From contig NZ_JANFQP010000001.1 of NCBI RefSeq assembly GCF_024436175.1, forward strand, positions 868,001 to 932,000: a DNA stretch of 64,000 nucleotides. The letters are read 5' to 3'. Of the stretch, positions 34,857 to 43,838 are shown piece by piece. Under the pieces are notes generated by a model. The model had not been told where the DNA came from, made no database searches, and was given only the letters and a program-made list of their open reading frames with translations. The first letter of the stretch is position 1; each line of letters opens with the position of its first letter. The translations under genes and the position numbers were made by a program. The stretch comes from Kaistella montana (GTDB taxonomy: Bacteria; Bacteroidota; Bacteroidia; Flavobacteriales; Weeksellaceae).

Positions 34857-35621
34857 TCAAAACTCAATCTCCAAACCATCATAAGCAATATGTACATTTT
34901 CAGGAAGTTCCGCCTCCGTCTTCTCATGCAATCCCATATGATGAGAAATATGAGTAAGAAACATTTTTTTTGGTTTTAATTCTTCAAAAAGCTCCAAAAC
35001 CTGAGGTAAAATAAAATGCGCAGGATGAACATCCTCTTTGCGGATGCAGTTTAGAATCAAATAATCCAAATTTTTCAGCTTTTCCTTTACAGTTTCCGAG
35101 ATATAACTTGCATCAGTGATATAAGCCAGATTTTTGAATTTGAATCCTAATATCGGCAACTTATAATGCATCACTTCTAACGGGATTACATCTGTATCAA
35201 ACAAATCAAATTTTCCGTCAATCGTATGCAATCCGAAAGATGGCGCTCCCGGATATTTATCCTCCGCAAACGCATATGGAAACCGGAACTTCAATTCTTT
35301 CCCTACCCTTTCGGCGCAATAAATTTGCATATCTTTCCCAGTCCTAAAAATCAATGGTCGCACATCGTCCAGTCCAATTACATGATCATTATGTTCATGC
35401 GTAAGAAGAATCGCATCCACATGGTCTTCTTTGTTCTGCAGCATTTGCATCCGAAAATCCGGACCGCAATCGATAAGGAGTTTTTTGCCAGATTCGGTAG
35501 TCACCATAGTTGATGATCGAAACCTTTTATCTTTGGAATCTTCTGATACACAAACTTCGCAATGGCAACCAATAACCGGGACTCCCTGTGAAGTACCAGT
35601 TCCTAAAAATTTCAACTTCAT
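34857..35621 (-). CDS. MBL-fold metal-dependent hydrolase (PhnP-like)
   Basis: A 254-residue cytosolic metallo-beta-lactamase-fold hydrolase from the ATG at 35621 (MKLKFLGTGTSQGVPVIGC). Metal ligands are in THEHNDH (about residue 71), in the later Asp of YITDASY and in a C-terminal HISHHMG. Near its start, CHCEVC resembles the zinc-binding cysteines of PhnP-type phosphodiesterases. Substrate likely a cyclic phosphodiester, but not provable here. Confidence 0.88.
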   Translation of the reverse strand: MKLKFLGTGTSQGVPVIGCHCEVCVSEDSKDKRFRSSTMVTTESGKKLLIDCGPDFRMQMLQNKEDHVDAILLTHEHNDHVIGLDDVRPLIFRTGKDMQIYCAERVGKELKFRFPYAFAEDKYPGAPSFGLHTIDGKFDLFDTDVIPLEVMHYKLPILGFKFKNLAYITDASYISETVKEKLKNLDYLILNCIRKEDVHPAHFILPQVLELFEELKPKKMFLTHISHHMGLHEKTEAELPENVHIAYDGLEIEF

Positions 35622-35738
35622 TTTTCTAATAAAGATATTTATTGGTAAAAATACTAAAATCAAAATTTACATTTTCAATAAATTATTGAAAATGGGTTAC
35701 GAATATATCTATACATATTGATATCTTTTATACAGAAA

Positions 35739-38700
35739 TTACTCACTAATCGTCACTTTCGTTCCTTTCGTGTGCGCATTCATTTGCGGTGCATAATAAT
35801 TCTGCAATGTTGTAATTCCATTGCTGAAAGTTCCGGCCGCGTTGCAGATATAATCGTATTCGAAAACGTATTTTCCTTTCGGCATATATTCAATATAGAA
35901 ATTCGTGGAAGCATCTTTTGTCGATTGGTAATATCCCAAATTATTTTTCCATTCATAACCGGAAATCACGTTCAGTGGCTCAAAACCTGCTGCTCTCATG
36001 TCTTTTAAATGAATGAATTCCATGTTTCGATCGGTGTTGAGAATCATTCTCACGGTCACTTTATCGCCCACTTTCAATGGGGAATTTTCCGTGATTTTCT
36101 GCAATTCTTCGCCGTTTACAGTTTTTACTTTTTTGTACAATTCTTTCGTGATTGAAAGGTAAGATTCAGAAGATTTAATTTGATCTAAATCCTCATAATA
36201 TTGCCAGAATAAACCACCTTGTACAATTCCAGCACCGGGTTTTGTTACGGTTACCGTTCCTAAATTTTTATCGATTTTTTCTGGTTTTAAAGTTGATTTC
36301 ACATAACCGGTTGCTTTCGTATCGGGATTTTCAAGGGATTTTCCACCCCAAATGATCGTTGCTTTATCGCTTTCTGAAGAAGTCCACGATTTTCCGGAAT
36401 TAAGAATAGTGAAAATCACTTCTGCGGTTCCGCGCGAACTTCCCCAAGAATTCACTTCTTTCTGTGTGATGAGCCAGATTTTCATTTCTTCAATGAATTT
36501 TTCATCGTTTGGAGTCAATTTGTTAAATGCTTCCAAAGCTCCCGCATGATTCAAGGTTTTCGACGAATACCAACCCCAATCGTTGAGATTTTGTTTCCAG
36601 TAAATTCCTTGTGTTTCGCTTTCTGTCGAGGTTTCTTTTAAATAAGTCAGGAATTTTTTCGAAACATCTTTTAAACCATAATTATCAAACAAAATCGCCA
36701 ATCGGTGTAATCCAAAGAACGTGAAATCCGTGATTTTTTCGGTTTTTGCTTTAGCAATAACGGCGTTTTTCAAGGCGGTTCCTTTTGCATTTATTGAATA
36801 TTCTTTTTCCCAATAATTTCGGGTGTCAAGATAATCCAAGACATAATTATTCACCACATTTTTTCGGTCGATCTCGCCGTATTTATTCACTTCTTGATCG
36901 ACAAATTTTATCAATTTCATCACCATTTCTTTCTGTTCAGAAGATTGATAATCTGCCACATTTCCCTTTAACCAATCATTGATTTTTCCTAATGATTTCA
37001 AGATATAAAGCGAGGTATAATACGAACTCGGATACCCTTGATACCAAGAAAAACCGCCATCTGGATTTTGTAATTTTTGCAATTCTGCCCAATCATTTTG
37101 AATGGAATTTCGCATCATATTCGCGTCGAATAATCTTGCTAATTTTTCCATTTGTTCGGTTTCGTTTTTCGAATCTAAAACCCACGGAGTTTCTTCCAAA
37201 AGCAATTGTTTCAGCTCCTGATTTTTCTCCAGATTTGAATTGAGTAAACCTTTCGATTGATATTCCTCAAAAACCGTTTTCAGTTTCGGATTCGCTTTGA
37301 AAATTTCGGCAGCCAAAACATCCGCAAACCACTTGTTGAACACCACATCCGCAGAATTGTTCTGGTCGTTTTTCAAACTTGGCAATGCAAACATAATTTC
37401 CCAAATCGGATTGGTCGTCAGTTCCAAAGTATTTGAAAAATTGGTTGCTGTTTTCGAAGTATTATTTTTAAGATTTTCGAGGACAAAAGTTTTGGTTTGA
37501 CCTTCTTTCACGAAAATCGGAACGGCATCGGTCACCAACATTCTGTTCGGCAAAACGGCGATTGCTTTTTGTTCGCCATCCGAATAATTACCGGCTTTGG
37601 CAACAACTTTAATGATCATTGAAGAAACATCCTTCGGAACTTTCAGTTTCCAGTTGATCACTGAATTTCCCAATTCTTTTAATTCAAAAGATTTCTGAGT
37701 TTCATTTAAACTAAATTTACCGGAAATATCTTCGTTTGTAAAAGCATCTAAAATCTGTAATTGCGCAGTTCCAGCGAGTTTTTTATCCACCAAACTAGAA
37801 AGTTTCGATTGCAGATTCAATTCGTCGCCTTCACGCAAAAATCTCGGATAATTCGGCGTTACCGAAAATTCTTTCTGAGTAACCACTTCTTTCTCCAAAA
37901 CAGCAGCTCTCGCATCTTTGGTATGCGCCAAAAACATCAATTTCCATTGGGTTAAAGCTTCCGGAGAAGTAAATTCAAAAGTGACATTTCCGTCTTTATC
38001 GGTCATTAAATTTGGATAAAAAAATGCGGTTTCGTTTAAGTTTTGACGGACTTGAACTTTATCAAAATCTTCTTTCTTTTTATTTAACCCAATTACCACA
38101 ACTTCTTCAACATCAGATACTTTTGCTGAATCTGCAGCAATCTGAACTCCCGCGACTTTACCTTGCAAAGCTACTGGAGCCCTCATTTGCTGTTTTTGAG
38201 CAGCCGCATCACTAGCATAAGCTGCTACCATATGTTCGCGAACAATTCTACCATAAATTCCACCATCAAACCAATTGAAATTCGGGAAATTCACGTTTTT
38301 TTGCTCCAAATACGGAACGCGTTTGTTATAAAATTCCTGAGTGAGATTTTCATTAATTCCATACGAATTCATGATGAAATATTTCTGATACAACTGCTGC
38401 CAATAATAGGAATTCGCAGCAAACTGATCCAATGATTTATCGTACATATTCGCCAAAACTTCCGCGTTGATTTTCTCTTTATCATCGCCTAAAATCTTCA
38501 CCGTCCATTTTTCTTTTGAATTCGGTTGCAGTTTATCGCGGAACGTCACGGTTTCGATTCGCAAAGGTTTTTTGTCGGAAGCAATCATCAAATTCAGTGA
38601 TTCGGTTTTCACATCATTGAACGCGACCAACTGGAACTGAACGTTGATCTGATCGATGTTTTCGTCTTTCGGAAACGCCAATTCATATTCCAAAACTCCA

Positions 38701-41621
38701 TTTTTGAAAGTTTTTTGTTCCGTAATCGTTTCACCATTTCCATTTTGCACATAAACATTGACAATCGCATTCGGAATGGACGAATAAACGTAGATTTTCG
38801 CCTTTTCATTTCGTTGAAATTCCAATTTTGGCTGAATAACTTTCAGGAAAGGTTTCTGCGAATCGGTGAGGAATCTTTTGTCGAAAACTTCGAAAGTTTT
38901 TTCGGTTTTTATGGTGTCTTTACCTTCGATATTAAAGAGTTCCAGCTTATATTTTCCAGCCGATAACTTTCCAAGATCTAAATTGGTTGAGAGTTGCGCG
39001 TTGTCAGTTGATGGATTTTCAACTCTTTCAAAAATAATCTTATCAACTTGATCCTCTTTCTCTGATTTGTCAAAATAATCATGCGGGAATTTTCGGATAA
39101 ATTCATCCTTGGAAAGTTGCGGTAAATCCTGAATTTCATTCTCGAAATTGCTTCGGAAAATCCTTTCTTTCGGTTGAAGTTTCGACAATTTTACTTGATA
39201 TGATTTTTTTAAATTCTGGTCGTTGTAATTTTTGGTTTCGACTTTAATTTTCAGATTTTCGTCGGTAAAAGTGTCTTTAATGTCGTCAGTTTTGATGTAA
39301 TGAGAAACCGAAGCCACTTTCACGTTGGTGGTTTCCGATTGTGTTTCGCCGTTGATGTCGGTTACTGACGCGTTGATTTGGTAGTTATCAATCTGAATCC
39401 CTTCTAAAGTCTCATCTTTTTTCAAATCAACTTTGATGGTAAATTCGCCTTTTTCGTTGGTTTTCACTTCACCCAAAATCGAATTTTCGTTATCATTTCC
39501 ACGCGGATACCACCAAAAATATCTCCAGCGAATGTTTTGTTTTTTAATCTCATAATTCACCGTAGAATTGCTCAAAGCAACTCCCGAAAACATCATCGCT
39601 TTTCCCTTCAATTCAATGGTTTCGCCGTATTTGTACTCCGATTTTATCGGCTCGAAAGTCACTTCAAATTTCGGCCTTTTGTATTCTTCAACTTTGAAAT
39701 ATTTCATTCCGTCAATGAAATAATCTGAATTATCATCATTTTCCACTTCAATGCTGAATTCGCCGTTCAGTTTACCGTTCGGAAGTGTGAAACTGCCATT
39801 AACAGAGCCAAATTCGTTGGTCGTGAAATTTTGTTTGGAAATTTCTTCCCCATTTGCATCATTCAAAATGATCGTGATTTTTTCTTTGGAAATAGCATTT
39901 TCTTTCTTTGCAATTGCATTAAAACCAGTCGCGATCAACTTAAAATAAACAGTTTGTCCAGGTCTGTAAATCGCTCTATCCAAGAAAATCTGCGCCTGTT
40001 CGCGGTCTTCAATTTTATTTTCACCGTAATATTGATTTCCGTAAACTTGAATCAAATTAAAATCATTGGTTTTTGGTTGTTGCACCAAAAAATAGCGGTA
40101 ATACTCTTTGTCTTTGGAAATCGGAAATTTAAAATTAGCAACGTTATCGGAATTGATATTGTAAGAATTAATCGACGTTCCGCGAGAATATTCGAAGATT
40201 TTTAAACCTTCGTTGGAAAGTGGTTTTCCGTTTTCGCGATTGACCAATTTCAGGCGATCTTCGATCGATTTTCTTTCATCTTTTTTGTCATAAATCAATC
40301 TTGACGAAGTCGAAATAAAATAAAAATGCTCCTGAATGGCGTTTTCCACAACATATTCCACCAAATAAATTCCCGATGGAAGCGGTTTTATTTCGAGAGA
40401 AGTTTGGTGATTTTGATAATCATTCAAGTTCGGAAGTTTGAAAATTTCCTTTCGTACCAACGATTTTTTGATAACCGAAAATTTATTTTTATCATAAGAA
40501 TCCGAAACATATTTCAAGAAATTAGTCACATCATCTTTCACTTCATAAATATTCAATGAAAACTGATCTACATTTTTAGCTTCCGCAACCAAATGAATCG
40601 GCAAATTCGATTGTGTATGTTTCTCGTATTTTATCGCTAAAGTCGGACTTTTAATCTGATTTTTTCGATTAACAAGATTGTTCAAAAACTTCGATTTTGG
40701 ATATTGTTTTTCCCCTTTTTCAATCCATTGAAGCGCTTCAGTGAATTTTTTATCAGCGGTTAAACGATCTACAATTTCTGAAATGATCATCACTTTGTAA
40801 TCGCCTTCAACATTAGATTTCACGAGGTCTTCCAATTGCGAAAGTTGGTTTTTACAATTCGTGAAACCGCATTGATCATTTAATTTTTGATGCTGAAAAT
40901 AGAGTTTTGAATTCCCTAAATTTTTGGCAATGAGTTCATCATAGTTTGCCAAAATTTTGGGTTGGTTTTCCTTTAATTCATTCGGAGTGAAGAGATCATC
41001 ATTTTTTAAAAATTCAATTTCATTAAAAGAACTCCAATCGAATAAAGTTGGAAAATATTGCAAATCTTGATTTTCTTCGAAAATTTCCTTGAAATCCGAA
41101 GTTTTTATTTTCTTCAATTCTTCTTTTTCTGAATTTAAAATCGCAAAATTCTTGCTCAAATAATTCTTAAAATCCAATTTACTCCAAGTTTCAATTTGTT
41201 CAAAATCCTGGTTATCGAAATTCGTTCTTTGGTTGATTTCCAAAGATTCATTTTGGTAATAATCCATGAAAAATTCCCCCAACAAAACCTGATAAACCAA
41301 TTTCTGATCACCCTTCAATTCTTCACCAAACATGGAAAGTTTCTTAAAAAAACGACTCACAGAATCGTTGTCACCGTCATCATAAGTTTGGTTGGAAATA
41401 CTGAATTCGGCTTTCAGAGAGCGAATCAGCTGGTTCATATTTTCATCTTTCATGGCTTGTTTTTGAATTTCTAAAATGATGGGAAGATTGGATTTGTATT
41501 TTCCGGTTTTGTAATTTTCTTCTACTTTTTTCCATTGATCATTATAATATTTTTGCCCAAAAACAGGTGCAAAGAACATCATCAAAAGAAAAAAAGTAAA
41601 TATTTTGGTAAAATTTCTCAT
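35739..41621 (-). CDS. Alpha-2-macroglobulin family protein, very large
   Basis: A 1960-residue exported protein (signal MRNFTKIFTFFLLMMFFAPVFG). Seen: helical N-terminal region (to about 330), MG-type beta domains with QIFLDRAIYRPGQTVYFK near 545, the A2M domain segment with FFYPNLMTDKDGNVTFEFTSPEALTQWKLMFLAHT near 1190, and an alpha-alpha toroid with WYQGYPSSYYTSLYILKSL. The thioester motif CGEQ is not seen. A short insert near 1140 (QGKVAGVQI then EEVVVIGLNKKK) copies the signature of SusC-type receptor plugs. Probably a periplasmic or surface protease trap or structural protein. Confidence 0.87.
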   Translation of the reverse strand: MRNFTKIFTFFLLMMFFAPVFGQKYYNDQWKKVEENYKTGKYKSNLPIILEIQKQAMKDENMNQLIRSLKAEFSISNQTYDDGDNDSVSRFFKKLSMFGEELKGDQKLVYQVLLGEFFMDYYQNESLEINQRTNFDNQDFEQIETWSKLDFKNYLSKNFAILNSEKEELKKIKTSDFKEIFEENQDLQYFPTLFDWSSFNEIEFLKNDDLFTPNELKENQPKILANYDELIAKNLGNSKLYFQHQKLNDQCGFTNCKNQLSQLEDLVKSNVEGDYKVMIISEIVDRLTADKKFTEALQWIEKGEKQYPKSKFLNNLVNRKNQIKSPTLAIKYEKHTQSNLPIHLVAEAKNVDQFSLNIYEVKDDVTNFLKYVSDSYDKNKFSVIKKSLVRKEIFKLPNLNDYQNHQTSLEIKPLPSGIYLVEYVVENAIQEHFYFISTSSRLIYDKKDERKSIEDRLKLVNRENGKPLSNEGLKIFEYSRGTSINSYNINSDNVANFKFPISKDKEYYRYFLVQQPKTNDFNLIQVYGNQYYGENKIEDREQAQIFLDRAIYRPGQTVYFKLIATGFNAIAKKENAISKEKITIILNDANGEEISKQNFTTNEFGSVNGSFTLPNGKLNGEFSIEVENDDNSDYFIDGMKYFKVEEYKRPKFEVTFEPIKSEYKYGETIELKGKAMMFSGVALSNSTVNYEIKKQNIRWRYFWWYPRGNDNENSILGEVKTNEKGEFTIKVDLKKDETLEGIQIDNYQINASVTDINGETQSETTNVKVASVSHYIKTDDIKDTFTDENLKIKVETKNYNDQNLKKSYQVKLSKLQPKERIFRSNFENEIQDLPQLSKDEFIRKFPHDYFDKSEKEDQVDKIIFERVENPSTDNAQLSTNLDLGKLSAGKYKLELFNIEGKDTIKTEKTFEVFDKRFLTDSQKPFLKVIQPKLEFQRNEKAKIYVYSSIPNAIVNVYVQNGNGETITEQKTFKNGVLEYELAFPKDENIDQINVQFQLVAFNDVKTESLNLMIASDKKPLRIETVTFRDKLQPNSKEKWTVKILGDDKEKINAEVLANMYDKSLDQFAANSYYWQQLYQKYFIMNSYGINENLTQEFYNKRVPYLEQKNVNFPNFNWFDGGIYGRIVREHMVAAYASDAAAQKQQMRAPVALQGKVAGVQIAADSAKVSDVEEVVVIGLNKKKEDFDKVQVRQNLNETAFFYPNLMTDKDGNVTFEFTSPEALTQWKLMFLAHTKDARAAVLEKEVVTQKEFSVTPNYPRFLREGDELNLQSKLSSLVDKKLAGTAQLQILDAFTNEDISGKFSLNETQKSFELKELGNSVINWKLKVPKDVSSMIIKVVAKAGNYSDGEQKAIAVLPNRMLVTDAVPIFVKEGQTKTFVLENLKNNTSKTATNFSNTLELTTNPIWEIMFALPSLKNDQNNSADVVFNKWFADVLAAEIFKANPKLKTVFEEYQSKGLLNSNLEKNQELKQLLLEETPWVLDSKNETEQMEKLARLFDANMMRNSIQNDWAELQKLQNPDGGFSWYQGYPSSYYTSLYILKSLGKINDWLKGNVADYQSSEQKEMVMKLIKFVDQEVNKYGEIDRKNVVNNYVLDYLDTRNYWEKEYSINAKGTALKNAVIAKAKTEKITDFTFFGLHRLAILFDNYGLKDVSKKFLTYLKETSTESETQGIYWKQNLNDWGWYSSKTLNHAGALEAFNKLTPNDEKFIEEMKIWLITQKEVNSWGSSRGTAEVIFTILNSGKSWTSSESDKATIIWGGKSLENPDTKATGYVKSTLKPEKIDKNLGTVTVTKPGAGIVQGGLFWQYYEDLDQIKSSESYLSITKELYKKVKTVNGEELQKITENSPLKVGDKVTVRMILNTDRNMEFIHLKDMRAAGFEPLNVISGYEWKNNLGYYQSTKDASTNFYIEYMPKGKYVFEYDYICNAAGTFSNGITTLQNYYAPQMNAHTKGTKVTISE

Positions 41622-41682
41622 AAAAATTTGGGCTTAATCATGTTTAGGATGAAGAAAGGAATTATTAGTTAAATTTGCACAA

Positions 41683-42438
41683 ATGCAGTTTCTAAATTTA
41701 CTAAAAAAATATGTGATCGACAGCCAGATTTATGTTTCTTTGATGGGAACTGCGTTGGCCGTATTTTTCATGCTGCAACAAAACTTGTTCCGACTTCCTA
41801 CGGTAATTCTCATTTTCATCACATTTTTCAGCGGTTATCTCTACACGAAATATCAAAATCATCGTTTTTTCTGGAAAATATTGATTTTCAATGTCATTTG
41901 TGGTATTATTTCGGCAGTGCTTATTTTGATGAATCACAATGAAATTCGGCTTTTAAAATGGCTTTTAATTGTGATTTTAGGTTTGTTTTATAATTCCTCT
42001 TTTTTAGAAAATTCCATACGGAAAATTCCATTGTTAAAGGTTTTTTATGTTGGATTAACATGGGCTTTGATCAATTCCTGGCTGATTGTTCCGCAGTTTC
42101 ATCCGGAGATTTTTTTCATCAGTTTATTGTTTGTTACAGCACTGGTTTTGCCGTTTGACATACGCGATATGAATAACGATCGAGTCACTACTTTTCCAAT
42201 TTTAATCGGCGTTCAAAAAACCAAATTCTTAGCTTATTTTCTAATTTTCTTGAGCTTATTAATTGCGATTTTTTCGCTTAAAACCCTTTTCGCTATTGCT
42301 TTTTTTCTTGCTTGCGCGATTACTTTTTTATTCATTTATTTTTCTGAAACTCAAAAGCCAGATTCCTATTTTTCGTTTGGCGTGGAAACTTGTTCCGGTT
42401 TGCCGTTTTTATTTCTGATTTTAATGAAGTATTTTTGA
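41683..42438 (+). CDS. UbiA-like membrane protein
   Basis: A 251-residue integral membrane protein with about eight hydrophobic helices. The motif LPFDIRDMNNDRVTTFPILIG resembles the second aspartate-rich motif of UbiA prenyltransferases; the usual first motif NDxxDxxxD is not clear, so catalytic activity is uncertain. Four bases before recF on the same strand; the short spacing suggests co-transcription. Confidence 0.68.
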   Translation: MQFLNLLKKYVIDSQIYVSLMGTALAVFFMLQQNLFRLPTVILIFITFFSGYLYTKYQNHRFFWKILIFNVICGIISAVLILMNHNEIRLLKWLLIVILGLFYNSSFLENSIRKIPLLKVFYVGLTWALINSWLIVPQFHPEIFFISLLFVTALVLPFDIRDMNNDRVTTFPILIGVQKTKFLAYFLIFLSLLIAIFSLKTLFAIAFFLACAITFLFIYFSETQKPDSYFSFGVETCSGLPFLFLILMKYF

Positions 42439-42441
42439 CGA

Positions 42442-43551
42442 ATGGTTATCCAAAAACTTCATTTAATTAATTTTAAAAATCATCCGGAAAAATCCTTTGA
42501 ATTTTCTCCCCAAATCAATTGTTTTGTCGGGAACAACGGCGTGGGAAAAACCAATATTCTTGACGCTTTGCACTATCTTTCGGTGGCGAAAAGTTTCTTG
42601 GGAAATACGGATTTGAACAACATCAAAACCGATGAAGATTTCTTTGCCATTGAAGGCGAAATATTTGATGGAGAAAAGGAAAATATCCTGAAAATCCAAC
42701 TTCCGAAGGATTCTAAAAAAATCATTAAAAAAAATGATAAATCTTACGACAGAATCGCCGATCACATTGGTTTTTTGCCCAGTGTAATCATCTCACCTTA
42801 CGATTCTAATTTGATTTCCGATTCCGGGGAAAGTCGCCGAAAATTTCTAGATTCGATGATTTCGCAAACCGATCCGGAATATTTATTCAATTTAATACAA
42901 TATCAAAAAACCGTTCAGCAGCGAAATGCTTTGTTGAAAAGTTTCGCTAAAAACCGTTATTTCGACGCGGAAAGTTTGGAAATTTACAACGAACCTTTGA
43001 TTAAATTCGGGACCCGAATTTTTGAGAAAAGACATGAATTTATCAACTCTATTTTCCCTTTGATTCAGAGTTATTACGAGATTATTTCAAAAGGAAACGA
43101 AATAGTGACCGTTGTCTATCAATCCCATCTTTTTGATGGTTTGGAAACTGCAAAACCTGACGAAATTTTCCGACAACTTTTAAACGAAAATCTCGAGAAA
43201 GACCGCATTCTCACCTACACTTCCAAAGGAATTCATAAAGATGATTTGCTTTTTGAAATGAATGGAAATTCCATCAAAAAAATAGGAAGTCAAGGACAAC
43301 AGAAATCGTTTTTAATTGCTTTAAAACTTTCACAAATGAATAGAATTAAAGAATTAACCGGAAAAACGCCAATTTTATTACTTGACGATATTTTCGATAA
43401 ACTGGATGATACCCGCGTTTCACAATTAATAGAATTGGTAAATCAGGAACATTTCGGGCAAATTTTCATCACCGATACGAGCAAAGAGAGAACCGAAAAA
43501 GTGGTAAAAAACATCAATGAGGAATCGATAATTTTTGAAATTGAATCATGA
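42442..43551 (+). CDS. recF: DNA replication and repair protein RecF
   Basis: ABC-type ATPase that loads RecA on gapped DNA, 369 residues. Walker A GNNGVGKTN at 30-38, the family LSVAKSFLG and SRRKFLDSMI segments, signature SQGQQKSFLIALKLSQ and Walker B ILLLDDIFDKLDD. The start ATG at 42442 lies four bases after the upstream stop; its stop overlaps the next gene by four bases. Confidence 0.95.
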   Translation: MVIQKLHLINFKNHPEKSFEFSPQINCFVGNNGVGKTNILDALHYLSVAKSFLGNTDLNNIKTDEDFFAIEGEIFDGEKENILKIQLPKDSKKIIKKNDKSYDRIADHIGFLPSVIISPYDSNLISDSGESRRKFLDSMISQTDPEYLFNLIQYQKTVQQRNALLKSFAKNRYFDAESLEIYNEPLIKFGTRIFEKRHEFINSIFPLIQSYYEIISKGNEIVTVVYQSHLFDGLETAKPDEIFRQLLNENLEKDRILTYTSKGIHKDDLLFEMNGNSIKKIGSQGQQKSFLIALKLSQMNRIKELTGKTPILLLDDIFDKLDDTRVSQLIELVNQEHFGQIFITDTSKERTEKVVKNINEESIIFEIES

Positions 43552-43838
43552 AAAAGAAACGAGAATTTCAGTCTTCGGAATTGGTGAAATCGTTTGCCAA
43601 AATCCATGGTTTTGAAGAAAAATTATTGGCTTTCGAGGTGAAAGATTTCTTACATGAATACCTTAGTGATGCGCTTTTCAGCGAAATAGAATCGGTGAAT
43701 CTCAACAAGAAAATTTTAGAAATCAAAATTAAATCTCCGCTTCTGAAAAACGATTTCAGAATGCGAAAAACTTTCTTTTTGACGAAGTTTAAAGAGAAAT
43801 TCGGTGCTGAAAATTTTAATGATCTTCAGATTTTGTAA
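43548..43838 (+). CDS. DUF721 (DciA-like) protein
   Basis: A 96-residue protein overlapping recF by ATGA. FQSSELVKSFAKIHGFEEKL and the following EIESVNLNKKILEIKIKSPLLKNDF (adjoining parts) match DUF721, the fold of the helicase loader DciA. Position after recF is common in Flavobacteriia. Its 3' end overlaps the convergent recombinase-like gene by 23 bases. Confidence 0.82.
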   Translation: MKKKREFQSSELVKSFAKIHGFEEKLLAFEVKDFLHEYLSDALFSEIESVNLNKKILEIKIKSPLLKNDFRMRKTFFLTKFKEKFGAENFNDLQIL

